Source: Halegenticoccus tardaugens
GTDB lineage: Archaea > Halobacteriota > Halobacteria > Halobacteriales > Haloferacaceae
Reading direction: 5' to 3'
DNA length: 64,000 nucleotides
Assembly: GCF_004116405.1 (NCBI RefSeq)
Contig: NZ_SDIC01000002.1
Span: 1 to 64,000 of the forward strand
In this document: positions 25,400 to 34,754 of the stretch, piece by piece
Position numbering within the stretch: position 1 is the stretch's first letter
How the letters are laid out: every line of letters begins with the position of its first letter
Position numbers and translations under genes: made by a program
Notes under the pieces: generated by a model
The model's database searches: none
The model's input: the letters and a program-made list of their open reading frames with translations, nothing else
Told to the model about the DNA's origin: nothing

Positions 25400-26848
25400 A
25401 TGACCACTATGATGGAGAAAGACACGCATAATCTACTGATAAACGGTGAATTCGTTCCCGCAGCGTCCGGAGAGACGTTCACGACCTTCGACCCAGCGAC
25501 CGAGGAGCCGCTCGCCGAGGTGGCGAAAGGGGCACAGGACGACGTCAACCGAGCAGTCGAGAGTGGACGAGAAGCGTTTGATAAGTGGCGAGCGATGCCA
25601 CCGGAAAAGCGCGGTCGACTGCTCACGCAACTCGCCGAGGCGATTCGAGATGACATCGATCGACTGTCAGAACTTGAGACACAGGATAACGGTAAGCCGC
25701 TGTCGCAGGCTCGAGCTGATGTAGAGGGATGCGCACGCTACTTCGAGTACTACGCTGGTATCGCGGACAAGATCCACGGCAACAGCATTCCACTGACGCA
25801 CGATTACACAGATTACACGGTCCGTGAACCACTAGGCGTTACAGGACAGATCATCCCATGGAACTTCCCAATCAACCTCGTCGGCCGGACAGTCGCACCA
25901 GCGCTGGCGGCAGGCAACGTCGCGGTCGCCAAACCCGCTGAACAGACACCGCTCTCAGCGTTGGAAGTCGGAAAGATCGCCCTCGACGTTGGCTTTCCGC
26001 CGGGTGTCTTCAACGTTGTCCCCGGTTTCGGGGCGGATGCGGGAGCCGCTCTGGCGAGTCATCCCGACGTAAACGGAATTAGCTTCACTGGATCAGTCGT
26101 GACTGGGCAGCAGGTCGCCAAGCTTGCCACGGACAACGTCACCCCGGTTCACCTCGAACTCGGTGGAAAAAGCCCGAATGTCGTCTTTCCCGATGCTGAT
26201 CTCGACGTTGCGCTCAATGAGACGATTACAGCCATCTTCGGCACCAACGCGGGGCAGGTCTGTTCGGCCGGCTCACGACTCCTCGTGCATGAGGAGATTC
26301 ACGACGTTTTCATAGACAAACTCGTGGAACGAACTGCTGAGCTCTCACTCGGGGCGGGGATCGATGACCCCGCCGTTGGTCCGCTTGTCTCCATTGACCA
26401 GTACGAGAAGGTACAGAAGTACGTCGATATCGGTCGAAGCGAGGTCGGCGAGCCGATCGTCGGCGGCGATGTCCTCGACCGAAAGGGGTACTTCGTTGAG
26501 CCAACGATCTTCGACGACGTCGACAACGACATGCGCATCGCCCAAGAGGAGATCTTCGGTCCTGTCCTGAGTGTCGTCGAGTTCAAGGACGATGATGAGG
26601 CGATTGAGCTCGCGAACGACGTCGACTACGGCCTCGTCGCCGGCATTTTCACCACTGATGTCGGTCGAGCCCATCGCTTTGCACGTGACGTCAACGCCGG
26701 ACAGATTTATGTCAACGAATGGTTTGCTGGCGGCGTGGAGACGCCCTTCGGTGGGTATAAGCAAAGTGGATTCGGCCGGGAAAAAGGACTCGAGGCAATT
26801 GAAAGCTACACGCAGGTAAAAAACGTCTGTTTCAAGATCGATCGATAA
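25400..26848 (+). CDS. NAD(P)-dependent aldehyde dehydrogenase
   Basis: 482 residues from ATG 25400. The fold is complete: TGQIIPWNFPINLVGRTVAP (substrate and cofactor), SFTGSVVTGQQVA (Rossmann), catalytic Glu in LELGGKSPNVVFPDADLD, and the nucleophile Cys in TNAGQVCSAGSRLLVHE. The late EEIFGPVLSV is also standard. It oxidises an aldehyde to the acid. The stop overlaps the start of a DUF779 gene (ATAATGA), a pairing known for acetaldehyde-type dehydrogenases. It may act on the aldehyde made by the nearby aminotransferase or alcohol dehydrogenase. Confidence 0.92.
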   Translation: MTTMMEKDTHNLLINGEFVPAASGETFTTFDPATEEPLAEVAKGAQDDVNRAVESGREAFDKWRAMPPEKRGRLLTQLAEAIRDDIDRLSELETQDNGKPLSQARADVEGCARYFEYYAGIADKIHGNSIPLTHDYTDYTVREPLGVTGQIIPWNFPINLVGRTVAPALAAGNVAVAKPAEQTPLSALEVGKIALDVGFPPGVFNVVPGFGADAGAALASHPDVNGISFTGSVVTGQQVAKLATDNVTPVHLELGGKSPNVVFPDADLDVALNETITAIFGTNAGQVCSAGSRLLVHEEIHDVFIDKLVERTAELSLGAGIDDPAVGPLVSIDQYEKVQKYVDIGRSEVGEPIVGGDVLDRKGYFVEPTIFDDVDNDMRIAQEEIFGPVLSVVEFKDDDEAIELANDVDYGLVAGIFTTDVGRAHRFARDVNAGQIYVNEWFAGGVETPFGGYKQSGFGREKGLEAIESYTQVKNVCFKIDR

Positions 26849-27186
26849 TGACCGACGTTCGGCTTACTGCCACGAACGAAGTGCGGTCTGTACTCGGTGA
26901 TTTGGCGTCAGAGTATGGTGAGATAGCAATCGTGCTCGACGGCGGTTGCTGCGACGGTATGGGGCCGCAAGTGGTTCGGCCCGAGGTACTTGGTGTACGT
27001 AATGTCCAAATCGGCACTATCAACGGAATCGACGTGCTGGTGCCGTCATACCGTGAGGGGGCTCGGCGTGGATACGAACTCACGTTCGACGTTGCGGACG
27101 CGCCAGGTGTCGGATCGTTCTCGCTCGAAGTTCCACGCGGAATTCGTCTGACCGTTGATGAACAGCGGCTCGACACCGAGGCCTGA
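26848..27186 (+). CDS. DUF779 protein, aldehyde-dehydrogenase companion
   Basis: 112 residues. The family mark is the double cysteine in IVLDGGCCDGMGPQV; the remainder is beta-rich and ends with FSLEVPRGIRLTVDEQRL, close to known DUF779 proteins. These small proteins are regularly encoded next to acetaldehyde or related aldehyde dehydrogenases; their role is not established. Here the genes overlap by one base, so expression is coupled. Confidence 0.8.
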   Translation: MTDVRLTATNEVRSVLGDLASEYGEIAIVLDGGCCDGMGPQVVRPEVLGVRNVQIGTINGIDVLVPSYREGARRGYELTFDVADAPGVGSFSLEVPRGIRLTVDEQRLDTEA

Positions 27187-27245
27187 AGGACGCTACCGCC
27201 AATATTCGTCTTTTAGGATCGGCACAGATCGGTGAGGGATCATCC

Positions 27246-28361
27246 TCAGTGTTCGTGTTCCGGGATCAGCGTCGCCCGGGTGACCGCACGCGTATCGGAC
27301 TTGTGGAGTGCCTCCTCAACGTCGGTCAGCGCGAACTCTGCGTCGATCAGATCGGCGTACGGATATGTATCGCTGTTCTCAGCGAGGAACTCGAGTGCGC
27401 GGTTGAGGTACCATGGGTTGTATCGGACGACGGAAGTGATGTCGATCGACTTCCGGGTGAGCGCTCCGGGGTCGAACTCTGTGGTGTGTCCAGGACTGAC
27501 GTTTCCCATCTCCAAGTACCGCCCCCCATCTCGGAGGAGGTGAATTCCCTCGGCGAAGGCGGCCGGCACACCGGCGACCTCGACAGCGACATCGGCTCCG
27601 ATACCGTCAGTGAGTTCTTTGATACGTTCACTTCGGGCATCGACTGTGTCGTACTCACGGAAATCGACGACGTGATCAACGCCAAACTCGTAAGCACGTT
27701 CGATTCTCCCGTCAACACCTTCAACCGCGATTGTCTTGGCACCCTGCTCGTTCGCATACGCAATGGCGTTGAGGCCGAGTCCGCCTGCGCCTTGGATGAC
27801 GACCGTGTCGTCATACTCGACGCCGGTCTCGTCTAAGCCGAACATAACCTGCGAGAGCGCACAATTCGCGCCCGCGGCGATACCTGGATCGAGCCCGGCT
27901 GGAACCTTATAAAAGTATTGGTCGGGATGGACGTAGTAATGCGTCGAGAATGTGCCGTGGAAGTGCGGGGCTTCCTCTGGGGGCTTTGACCAGTAGCGAT
28001 AGGCGTTCTGACAGAGATGGAACTGACCTTCCTGACAAGAATGACATTGTTGGCAGGTGATGTAGTAGACAGGCGCGATTAGGTCGCCCTCCTCGATCGG
28101 CTGCCCGGCGTAATCGGTTTCAATGTCCTCACCGAGTTCAGAGATACGACAGAGCACCTCGTGGCCAAGCACTCCCTCCTTCACCTGTGGATGGTGCCCT
28201 CGCCAGATGTGCAGTTCGGACCCGCAAACGTTCGCGCGAACGACCTCTGTGATCAGGGCGCTGGGTTCGGGCTCCGGAACCTCGTACTCTTGGGTCTCTA
28301 GCTTCTCTGGTTCGTCGAGATAGACGAGCGTGCCGATTGGACGAGATGCCATAATGTTCAT
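27246..28361 (-). CDS. Zinc-dependent alcohol dehydrogenase (MDR family)
   Basis: 371 residues; ATG 28361, with a second in-frame ATG at 28352. Catalytic zinc ligands: Cys in ANVCGSELHIW and the GHE motif in VLGHEVLCR. The structural-zinc lobe is present with four Cys in CQQCHSCQEGQFHLC. The cofactor fold is VVIQGAGGLGLNAIAYA with an acidic residue after the second strand (TIAVEG), favouring NAD. The gene runs opposite to the aldehyde dehydrogenase and converges on the DUF779 gene. It probably oxidises an alcohol or diol in the same catabolic block. Confidence 0.9.
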   Translation of the reverse strand: MNIMASRPIGTLVYLDEPEKLETQEYEVPEPEPSALITEVVRANVCGSELHIWRGHHPQVKEGVLGHEVLCRISELGEDIETDYAGQPIEEGDLIAPVYYITCQQCHSCQEGQFHLCQNAYRYWSKPPEEAPHFHGTFSTHYYVHPDQYFYKVPAGLDPGIAAGANCALSQVMFGLDETGVEYDDTVVIQGAGGLGLNAIAYANEQGAKTIAVEGVDGRIERAYEFGVDHVVDFREYDTVDARSERIKELTDGIGADVAVEVAGVPAAFAEGIHLLRDGGRYLEMGNVSPGHTTEFDPGALTRKSIDITSVVRYNPWYLNRALEFLAENSDTYPYADLIDAEFALTDVEEALHKSDTRAVTRATLIPEHEH

Positions 28362-28425
28362 TATCTATTAACCATTATAAATGTACTGTCAATAGGTATC
28401 ACAGGTCACTGTTGAAGGCAGATGA

Positions 28426-29199
28426 TCAGTACCAAACCGTGCCGGCGTCCACATTGATATCCTGCCCGGTAATGTGTCGTCCGCGCTCGCTTACCAGATA
28501 AGTGGTCAACTCAGCAACGTCGCTTGCCTCGACGAGCGACCCGAGTGCGGCGTCCTCAGTGAACACACGTGCCTTTGCCTCCTCGTATGTACACCCCCGA
28601 CGCTCAGCCTGCCGTTCGATGACCCGTTCGATCCGAGGACCGTGGGTCGCTCCAGGACAGATTGCATTTACCCGCACTTCGTCCTCGCCGAGTTCGAACG
28701 CGAGGGTGCGTGTGAGACCAATCACTGCCATCTTGGATGCAGTGTACGGTGTTCGGTGTTCGAGCGGCCGCTTCCCGCTGATCGATGAAATGTTCACTAC
28801 CGCGGCACAGTCGCTCTCTCGAAGATGTGGTGAAGCGTATTTGACCGTAAGGAACATTCCGGTGACGTTCACCGCGAACGTTTGATCCCACTCCTTGCGG
28901 TCGATCTCCTCGACGGAGGCCGTCGGTCCAGCGATGCCGGCGTTGTTTACGAGCCCGTCAAGCCCTCCGAAGGTCTCGACCGACTCCTCGATCGCCGTTT
29001 CGACCGATGCTTCGCTTGTGACGTCGGTTCTGATAGCGAGAGTGCGGTCCGGTTCATCGATCGCCTCAACCGTCTCCTCAAGCTCGTCACTTCGGCTCGC
29101 TATCACAACGTTAGCCCCTGCCTCTGCGAGCGTGATCGAGATCTCTCGGCCGATGCCGCGACTCGCGCCAGTGACGAAGATCGTACTATCTGATAACAT
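28426..29199 (-). CDS. Short-chain dehydrogenase/reductase
   Basis: 257 residues from the ATG at 29199; the frame extends upstream, but the Rossmann strand begins right after this Met (MLSDSTIFVTGASRGIGREI). Catalytic Ser in NISSISGKRP and the YxxxK pair in YTASKMAVIG are intact, and NNAG is present (LVNNAGIAGP). It ends GQDINVDAGTVWY, typical of classical SDRs. It is divergent from the HisD-like gene at 29299 with a 99-base shared promoter region. Together they may oxidise opposite ends of a diol. Confidence 0.9.
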   Translation of the reverse strand: MLSDSTIFVTGASRGIGREISITLAEAGANVVIASRSDELEETVEAIDEPDRTLAIRTDVTSEASVETAIEESVETFGGLDGLVNNAGIAGPTASVEEIDRKEWDQTFAVNVTGMFLTVKYASPHLRESDCAAVVNISSISGKRPLEHRTPYTASKMAVIGLTRTLAFELGEDEVRVNAICPGATHGPRIERVIERQAERRGCTYEEAKARVFTEDAALGSLVEASDVAELTTYLVSERGRHITGQDINVDAGTVWY

Positions 29200-29298
29200 G
29201 ATATGGTGTGGGTTGAGTACGTACAAATGTATTTTGCGTCGCACGACCGTTCAACGAGCAGGATTTATCATTCAGTCTCCCGATAGACCGTGTACATA

Positions 29299-30582
29299 AT
29301 GAACACGAGAGACGGTATCACCTACCTCAAGAGCGCAGAGAGCAAATCGATCGAGATCGACCAAGACGTGACCGACACCGTCCAAGATATCCTCTCGGAG
29401 GTCCGACAACGAGGTGATGAGGCACTTCAGGAGTTCACACAACAGTTCGACGGCGTCAAGCGAGAGGATCTCCAGGTAAGTGACCGGGAAATTGCGGCCG
29501 CCGCCGAGGCGCTCTCCGACGAGAAGAAGGAGGCGATCGAGAACACGATTGCCAATGTGCGCAAGTTCCATGAGGAGCAGCGAAACCACATCGAAGGGTT
29601 CGAGCGGGAGTTCACCGAGGGGATCAAACTCGGCCAGCGCATCGTTCCCGTCGAGTCTGCCGGGACGTACGTTCCAGGTGGCCGTCACCCGCTGGTCGCG
29701 GCGCCAGCGATGTCAATCGTACCGGCGAAGGTTGCTGGCGTCGAGACGGTACTCACGTGTGCGCCCCCGCAGGAGGATGGAAGTGTTCAGCCGGCGCAGC
29801 TGTATGCGATGGATCGATCCGGCGCCGACGAGATATACGCTGTCGGCGGCGCGCAGGCTATCGGTGCAATGGCGTACGGGACTGAGACGGTCCCAGCGGT
29901 CGCAAAGGTCACGGGCCCGGGGAACGTGTTCACGACCGAGGCCAAGCGGCAAGTATTCGGCCACGTGGGGATCGACTTCCTCGCCGGGCCAACGGAGATT
30001 CTGATAGTCGCCGACGAGCACGCCGATCCGGACCTTGTTGCAACCGACCTGTTGGCACAAGCGGAGCACGATCCGAACTCCCGACCGATCCTCGTCTCGA
30101 CTGACGAAGAACTTGCGAACGCCGTCATCGATTCGCTCTACGAACAGCTGCCCGATTTGCGAACAGAGGAAACCGCCCGCGAGTGCTGGGAGGACAACGG
30201 CGAGGTGATCGTCGCTGACACCATCGACAGTGCCGTCGGCGTCGCAAATGACTACGCCATTGAGCACCTGCATCTAATGATCGACAAGCCACGATCGGTT
30301 GTGGACGACCTCTACAACTACGGGTCGCTCTTTCTCGGCGAGTACTCGCCGGTCGTTTTCGGCGACAAGGCCGTCGGAACGAATCACAGCCTTCCAACCC
30401 TCGAAGTTGCCCGGTACAGCGGTGGAATCTGGGTCGGGACGTACCTCAAGACGCTTACTCACCAACAGGCGACGGCTGAAGGCGCAGCGCAGATTGCGCC
30501 ACTGGCGGCAAAAATCTGTGAATTAGAAGGCACGCACGCACACCAGCTTTCTGCAGAGGCTCGAATTCTCGATGACACCTAA
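29299..30582 (+). CDS. HisD-family dehydrogenase, HpsN-like (possible sulfopropanediol 3-dehydrogenase)
   Basis: 427 residues from ATG 29299. The HisD fold is clear (YVPGGRHPLVAAPAMSIVPA, GPGNVFTTEAKRQVFG, VGIDFLAGPTEILIVADE, zinc-type QAEHDPNS). Several stretches depart from biosynthetic histidinol dehydrogenase and resemble HpsN: it begins GITYLKSAES, and the C-terminal region reads GDKAVGTNHSLPT then RYSGGIWVGTYLKTLTHQ. HpsN oxidises 2,3-dihydroxypropane-1-sulfonate (DHPS) to sulfolactate. The neighbours (SDR, Zn-ADH, symporter) fit a DHPS or related diol pathway. No his gene is nearby. HisD superfamily is certain; the DHPS role is inference. Confidence 0.8.
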   Translation: MNTRDGITYLKSAESKSIEIDQDVTDTVQDILSEVRQRGDEALQEFTQQFDGVKREDLQVSDREIAAAAEALSDEKKEAIENTIANVRKFHEEQRNHIEGFEREFTEGIKLGQRIVPVESAGTYVPGGRHPLVAAPAMSIVPAKVAGVETVLTCAPPQEDGSVQPAQLYAMDRSGADEIYAVGGAQAIGAMAYGTETVPAVAKVTGPGNVFTTEAKRQVFGHVGIDFLAGPTEILIVADEHADPDLVATDLLAQAEHDPNSRPILVSTDEELANAVIDSLYEQLPDLRTEETARECWEDNGEVIVADTIDSAVGVANDYAIEHLHLMIDKPRSVVDDLYNYGSLFLGEYSPVVFGDKAVGTNHSLPTLEVARYSGGIWVGTYLKTLTHQQATAEGAAQIAPLAAKICELEGTHAHQLSAEARILDDT

Positions 30583-30769
30583 TCCCAGTTTTGACGACTT
30601 GGCTCCGTTCAAACCCTTCATAGCGGACATTCGTGAGACTGGCTCTGGTGCCTGTCTATGGCTGGTACGGAAGCACCAGTCCACAATACGAAATCACGAA
30701 ACGGTAAGAGGGTTGGTCACCAATAACGCGGCGGTTGCCGAAAAGTACGACGAAAGGAGTGTCGCGAGC

Positions 30770-31303
30770 TCAGACGAGCGTTTCCGGCCGCTCCGACAGG
30801 TAATCGAAGACGGAACCGAGCGAGAATCCGTAGGCGACGTGACCGAGTAACGTTAGGAACAGATAGAGGACGAACGCGATACCGCTCTGGCCGGTGTAGA
30901 AGGCCATGACGAAGCCCGTCCAAAGAACCATCCCATATGGAATACCCTTAGTGGCGTACTTCGTGCCGGGGAGGTACGAACCGATCGAAGCGAAAAGAAG
31001 CGGCCACGTGATCATGCCGTTCAACAGAAAGAGGACGTACCCTCCGGCCACGGGATCCAGCGGCAGCAGAGCGTTTAAACCGATAAGTTCCGAGAGCGTG
31101 GCGAACGAACCAACCTCGAACGCACCGAGCGTCGTCCCGATCAACAGCACGACGGTCATGACGGTCGTCCCGACGAGTCCCCCGACCGCTCCGACGAACC
31201 CGTCGGTGATGATCCCCGTCAAGTGGTCGAAGTCCGGTTCGGCTACGTCTTCGGACGTGCTTTCGGCGATGTCGACTTCTGTATGAGTGTCATTACCTAC
31301 CAT
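30770..31303 (-). CDS. Four-helix membrane protein (DUF6789-like)
   Basis: 177 residues. After an acidic 30-residue start come helices GAVGGLVGTTVMTVVLLIGT, VLFLLNGMITWPLLFASIG, GIPYGMVLWTGFVMAFYTG and IAFVLYLFLTLLGHVAYGF. Small proteins of this type stand next to cytochrome oxidase operons in many haloarchaea and are often mis-annotated as oxidase subunits. It is transcribed away from coxB. It may help oxidase assembly, but no motif proves that. Confidence 0.7.
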   Translation of the reverse strand: MVGNDTHTEVDIAESTSEDVAEPDFDHLTGIITDGFVGAVGGLVGTTVMTVVLLIGTTLGAFEVGSFATLSELIGLNALLPLDPVAGGYVLFLLNGMITWPLLFASIGSYLPGTKYATKGIPYGMVLWTGFVMAFYTGQSGIAFVLYLFLTLLGHVAYGFSLGSVFDYLSERPETLV

Positions 31304-31374
31304 GGTTAACGATGGGTCTACTGACGATAAAAACGTTCCCTCAACGGGTAGGTGGCCTGCCCCGAAACGGATAA

Positions 31375-32190
31375 GTGGAAGTAAACATAACTAAAGATGA
31401 TGGGGTATATTTCGTATCGCTATCCGAGGTAAGTGTTCAGATCCCGTCTGCACCGCTGCACGCGGAGGGGATCGTTCCAGAAGGAGCGAGAGCCGACGTG
31501 TTTCGAGAAATATTCTGGGTGTTTCTACTGCTAGGTACTCTCGTCGGCGTTGTCGTCATCACTTACATGTTCTATAACGCATACGCGTACGCCGCTTCTC
31601 GAACGCGGAGGCGCGAAACCGACGCCGATAGACCGCAACTCGGCGAGCTTCCGACCGGCGGGGGCAGTGGACGGAAGCTCTTCATCTCTTTCGCGCTGAG
31701 CACAATCATCGTCATCTCGCTCATCGCCTGGACGTACGGTGCACTCCTCTCCGTCGAGGCGAGTCCGATGGATCAGAGCGAAGACACCCTCGACATTCGC
31801 GTCGAGGCGTACCAGTTCGGCTGGGAGTTCACTTATCCGAACGGCCACACGACCGACGGGACGCTCCGTGTGCCCGAGGGGAAGGCGGTCGAACTCACCC
31901 TGACCTCGCGCGACGTCTTCCACAACTTAGGGATTCCGGAACTCAGGGTAAAGGCCGACGCAATCCCGGGGCAAACGACCACTACGCGGTTTACGGCATC
32001 GGAGCAGGGAACCTACCGGGCGAGTTGCTACGAACTCTGCGGCTCCGGCCACTCGTACATGACGGCGGAGGTCGTCGTGATGGAGCCCGACGACTACGAG
32101 CAATGGTACGAGAACACTACGGCAAATGCCGAGGAAACGACCGAGACCCGACAGACGAGTGCGCAACGACCGACGGAGGTGTCTGAGTAA
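31375..32190 (+). CDS. coxB: Cytochrome c oxidase subunit II
   Basis: 271 residues from GTG 31375. Two membrane helices (EIFWVFLLLGTLVGVVVITY near residue 45; LFISFALSTIIVISLIAW near residue 102) precede the periplasmic cupredoxin domain. CuA ligands are complete: His in DVFHNLGIPELRVK and the cluster CYELCGSGHSYM (C-E-C-H-M). An EAYQFGWEF aromatic patch precedes them. It would accept electrons, probably from a halocyanin or cytochrome, and pass them to subunit I, encoded 4 bases further. Confidence 0.92.
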   Translation: MEVNITKDDGVYFVSLSEVSVQIPSAPLHAEGIVPEGARADVFREIFWVFLLLGTLVGVVVITYMFYNAYAYAASRTRRRETDADRPQLGELPTGGGSGRKLFISFALSTIIVISLIAWTYGALLSVEASPMDQSEDTLDIRVEAYQFGWEFTYPNGHTTDGTLRVPEGKAVELTLTSRDVFHNLGIPELRVKADAIPGQTTTTRFTASEQGTYRASCYELCGSGHSYMTAEVVVMEPDDYEQWYENTTANAEETTETRQTSAQRPTEVSE

Positions 32191-32193
32191 CCC

Positions 32194-34746
32194 ATGGCTG
32201 ACGAGATACGACATCGACGGAACGAGACCAACGATCGCGTGACGGATGGCGGACACGCGTCGGGCGAGAGATCGAACTCGGCGCAAAGCGGCGCCCACGC
32301 GGACGAGACACTCCCGCCTCTCGGCTCGATCGCGCGGTGGTTTGTCACGACCAATCACAAGGACATCGGAATCCTGTACACAGTGACCGCGCTGTTTTTC
32401 CTCGTATTCGGCGGCGTCCTCGCACTTCTAATGCGAGTACAGCTCTGGGTGCCCGGCGGCGAACTTCTCTCACCGGTTTCGTACAATCAGACCGTCACAG
32501 CGCACGGGCTTCTCATGATTTTCTGGTTCCTCTCGCCGTTCGCCTTCGGCTTCGCGAACTACGTCGTTCCACTCCAGATCGGCGCAAAAGACCTCGCGTT
32601 TCCGCGCCTCAACGCGCTGAGCTACTGGCTCTATCTGTTTTCGGGAGCCCTCTTCGGCGTCTCGTTCTTCCAGGGAGAATCGCTCTCCGGGGGGTGGACG
32701 ATGTACGCCCCCCTCAACGTTCCGACGTACATGCCAAGCGTAGGGGCGACGACCGTCGTCCTCGCGTTGATCCTGTTCGTCGCATCGGTGACCGTCTCGT
32801 CCGTGAACTTCCTGACGACCATCCACCGGATGCGGGCCGAGGGGCTCACGTACTGGCGGTTGCCACTCTTTACCTGGACCATCCTGCTCACCGTCTGGAT
32901 GATGTTGTTCGCCTTCGCGGCGCTCCTTGCGGCGCTTTTGATCCTAGCGTCGGATCGACTCCTCGGGACGACGTACCTCGCCGCGGAGGGGGGCGGGTCG
33001 CTCCTCTGGGCGCACCTCTTCTGGTTTTTCGGCCACCCAGAAGTGTACATCGTCTTCTTCCCGGCGCTCGGTGTGATGGCCGAGGCGTTCCAGACGTTCA
33101 CCGGACGGCGACTCGTCGGCAGGAAGTGGTTCATCCTGGCGATGGTTCTCGTCGCCATTCAGAGCTTCGCTGTCTGGATGCACCACATGTTCCTTACGAC
33201 CATCAACCTGCAGGTCAAGACGCTGTTCATGGCGACCACGATCGGCATCTCGCTCCCCTTCGATCTCATGGTCTTCGCACTCATCTACACGATGGTCAAA
33301 GGGCGGATCCGGTTTACGACCCCGTTCCTGTTCTCATTCGGCGCGCTCGTGCTGTTCATCATCGGTGGTATTACCGGCGTCTTCCTCGGCGCGGTCGTGC
33401 TCGACTACGAGTTTAGAGGGACCTACTGGGTCGTCGCGCACTTCCACTACGTGATGGTCGCCGGTGTCACGGCCCTGATCGGCGGCCTTTACTACTGGTA
33501 TCCGAAAATGACCGGCCGCATGTACAACGAGCGGCTCGGAACGCTCCACTTTGGGCTGTTCTTCGTTGGGTTCAACCTCCTGTACTTCCCGATGTTTCTC
33601 GCCTGGGAGACCCCGCGCCGCGTCATTGAGTACGACCCAGCGTTCGTCACCTGGCACCAGCTTGCCACGGTCGGCGCGTTCGTGCTCGCCGCGTCTTTTC
33701 TCGTCATGTTCTGGAATCTCTCGAGGAGCCTATTCGTCGGTGAGGATGCCGCGAACGCACCATGGGAGTTCGCGACCACCGCGGAGTGGGCCGTCCCCTC
33801 ACCCCCACCGCTCGAAAATTTCCCCGGAACCCCCAGCTACGGGAGCGGATCGCTTCAATTCGTCACGCCGAATCGGGTGCTGACGCCGGGTGGCGCGCGC
33901 GGGGTCGCAGACGGCGGCACGGCCGACGCCGCAGGACCGCACGGTCACGACCTCGGTGCTCACGACCAAGGCCACGAGAGTCACGCGAGCGCCTGGCCCT
34001 TTGTCGTCGGCCTCGCGTCATTCGTCGCCCTCCTTGGCCTTTCTGGCGCGCGTGACGGTGGGTTTCCACCGGGTGTGGAGGGAGGGATTTACGCCGGGAT
34101 CGCGGTTGTCGGCGTTGCGCTCCTCGTGTTCGCGTTGGTCGGGATGACGAGACAGCGCTTTTACGGCCCCCGGGGTCCGTTCGGCGAGAGCTGGCCGTTC
34201 GAACGTGTCGAGAACGTGAAGATCGGCGTCTGGTTCTTCCTGGCGTCGGACGTCGTCCTCTTCGGGGCGTTCATCGGCGCGTACGTCTTCACGCGGGTCG
34301 CGCACGGCTGGGTCGACTGGGAGATTGTTCCGCACGATCCGCTTCCGGGGCTCGTCAACACCTACCTCCTGCTTACGAGCAGTTTCAGCGTGGTTCTCGC
34401 GCTCGTTGCGGCCGAAAAGGGAAGCAGGTATGGGCTGCTCGCCGGTCTAATCGCCACGATGGCGTTGGGCGTGGGCTTTCTCGTCAATAAAGCAATCGAG
34501 TGGAACGAACTTTTCCACGAGGGGCTGACGGTTTCAAGCAGCGTCGAGACCTCGACGTTCTACCTCACGACAGGGTTGCATGGGGCGCACGTGCTCGTCG
34601 GGCTCCTGATCGCGCTGTACATGATCGTCAAGGCGGCCCGCGGCGCGTACCTCGACGACGGTCGACCGGTGGAGTACTTCGGGCTCTACTGGCATTTCGT
34701 CGACATCGTCTGGCTGTTCCTCTTCCCGCTGTTCTACATAATATAA
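32194..34746 (+). CDS. coxAC: Fused cytochrome c oxidase subunits I and III
   Basis: 850 residues. Residues to about 560 are subunit I: TTNHKDIGILY, haem His in AHGLLMIFWFLSP, the CuB/Tyr site FFGHPEVYIVFFPALG, HHMF, and the late haem pair in VVAHFHYVMVAGV. After a Gly/His-rich linker (DGGTADAAGPHGHDLGAHDQ) the subunit III part starts near residue 660 (GPFGESWPFERVENVKIGVW) with its own helices ending WHFVDIVWLFLFPLFYI. The YIVF context with Glu and Tyr indicates an A-type proton-pumping oxidase. I/III fusions are common in haloarchaea. Confidence 0.93.
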   Translation: MADEIRHRRNETNDRVTDGGHASGERSNSAQSGAHADETLPPLGSIARWFVTTNHKDIGILYTVTALFFLVFGGVLALLMRVQLWVPGGELLSPVSYNQTVTAHGLLMIFWFLSPFAFGFANYVVPLQIGAKDLAFPRLNALSYWLYLFSGALFGVSFFQGESLSGGWTMYAPLNVPTYMPSVGATTVVLALILFVASVTVSSVNFLTTIHRMRAEGLTYWRLPLFTWTILLTVWMMLFAFAALLAALLILASDRLLGTTYLAAEGGGSLLWAHLFWFFGHPEVYIVFFPALGVMAEAFQTFTGRRLVGRKWFILAMVLVAIQSFAVWMHHMFLTTINLQVKTLFMATTIGISLPFDLMVFALIYTMVKGRIRFTTPFLFSFGALVLFIIGGITGVFLGAVVLDYEFRGTYWVVAHFHYVMVAGVTALIGGLYYWYPKMTGRMYNERLGTLHFGLFFVGFNLLYFPMFLAWETPRRVIEYDPAFVTWHQLATVGAFVLAASFLVMFWNLSRSLFVGEDAANAPWEFATTAEWAVPSPPPLENFPGTPSYGSGSLQFVTPNRVLTPGGARGVADGGTADAAGPHGHDLGAHDQGHESHASAWPFVVGLASFVALLGLSGARDGGFPPGVEGGIYAGIAVVGVALLVFALVGMTRQRFYGPRGPFGESWPFERVENVKIGVWFFLASDVVLFGAFIGAYVFTRVAHGWVDWEIVPHDPLPGLVNTYLLLTSSFSVVLALVAAEKGSRYGLLAGLIATMALGVGFLVNKAIEWNELFHEGLTVSSSVETSTFYLTTGLHGAHVLVGLLIALYMIVKAARGAYLDDGRPVEYFGLYWHFVDIVWLFLFPLFYII

Positions 34747-34754
34747 GTGATACT

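Noticed and set aside
29299..30582. Annotating the HisD-family gene as biosynthetic hisD
   Set aside because: No other his gene is near, and the N- and C-terminal blocks resemble the HpsN-type group; the safer call is HisD-family dehydrogenase.
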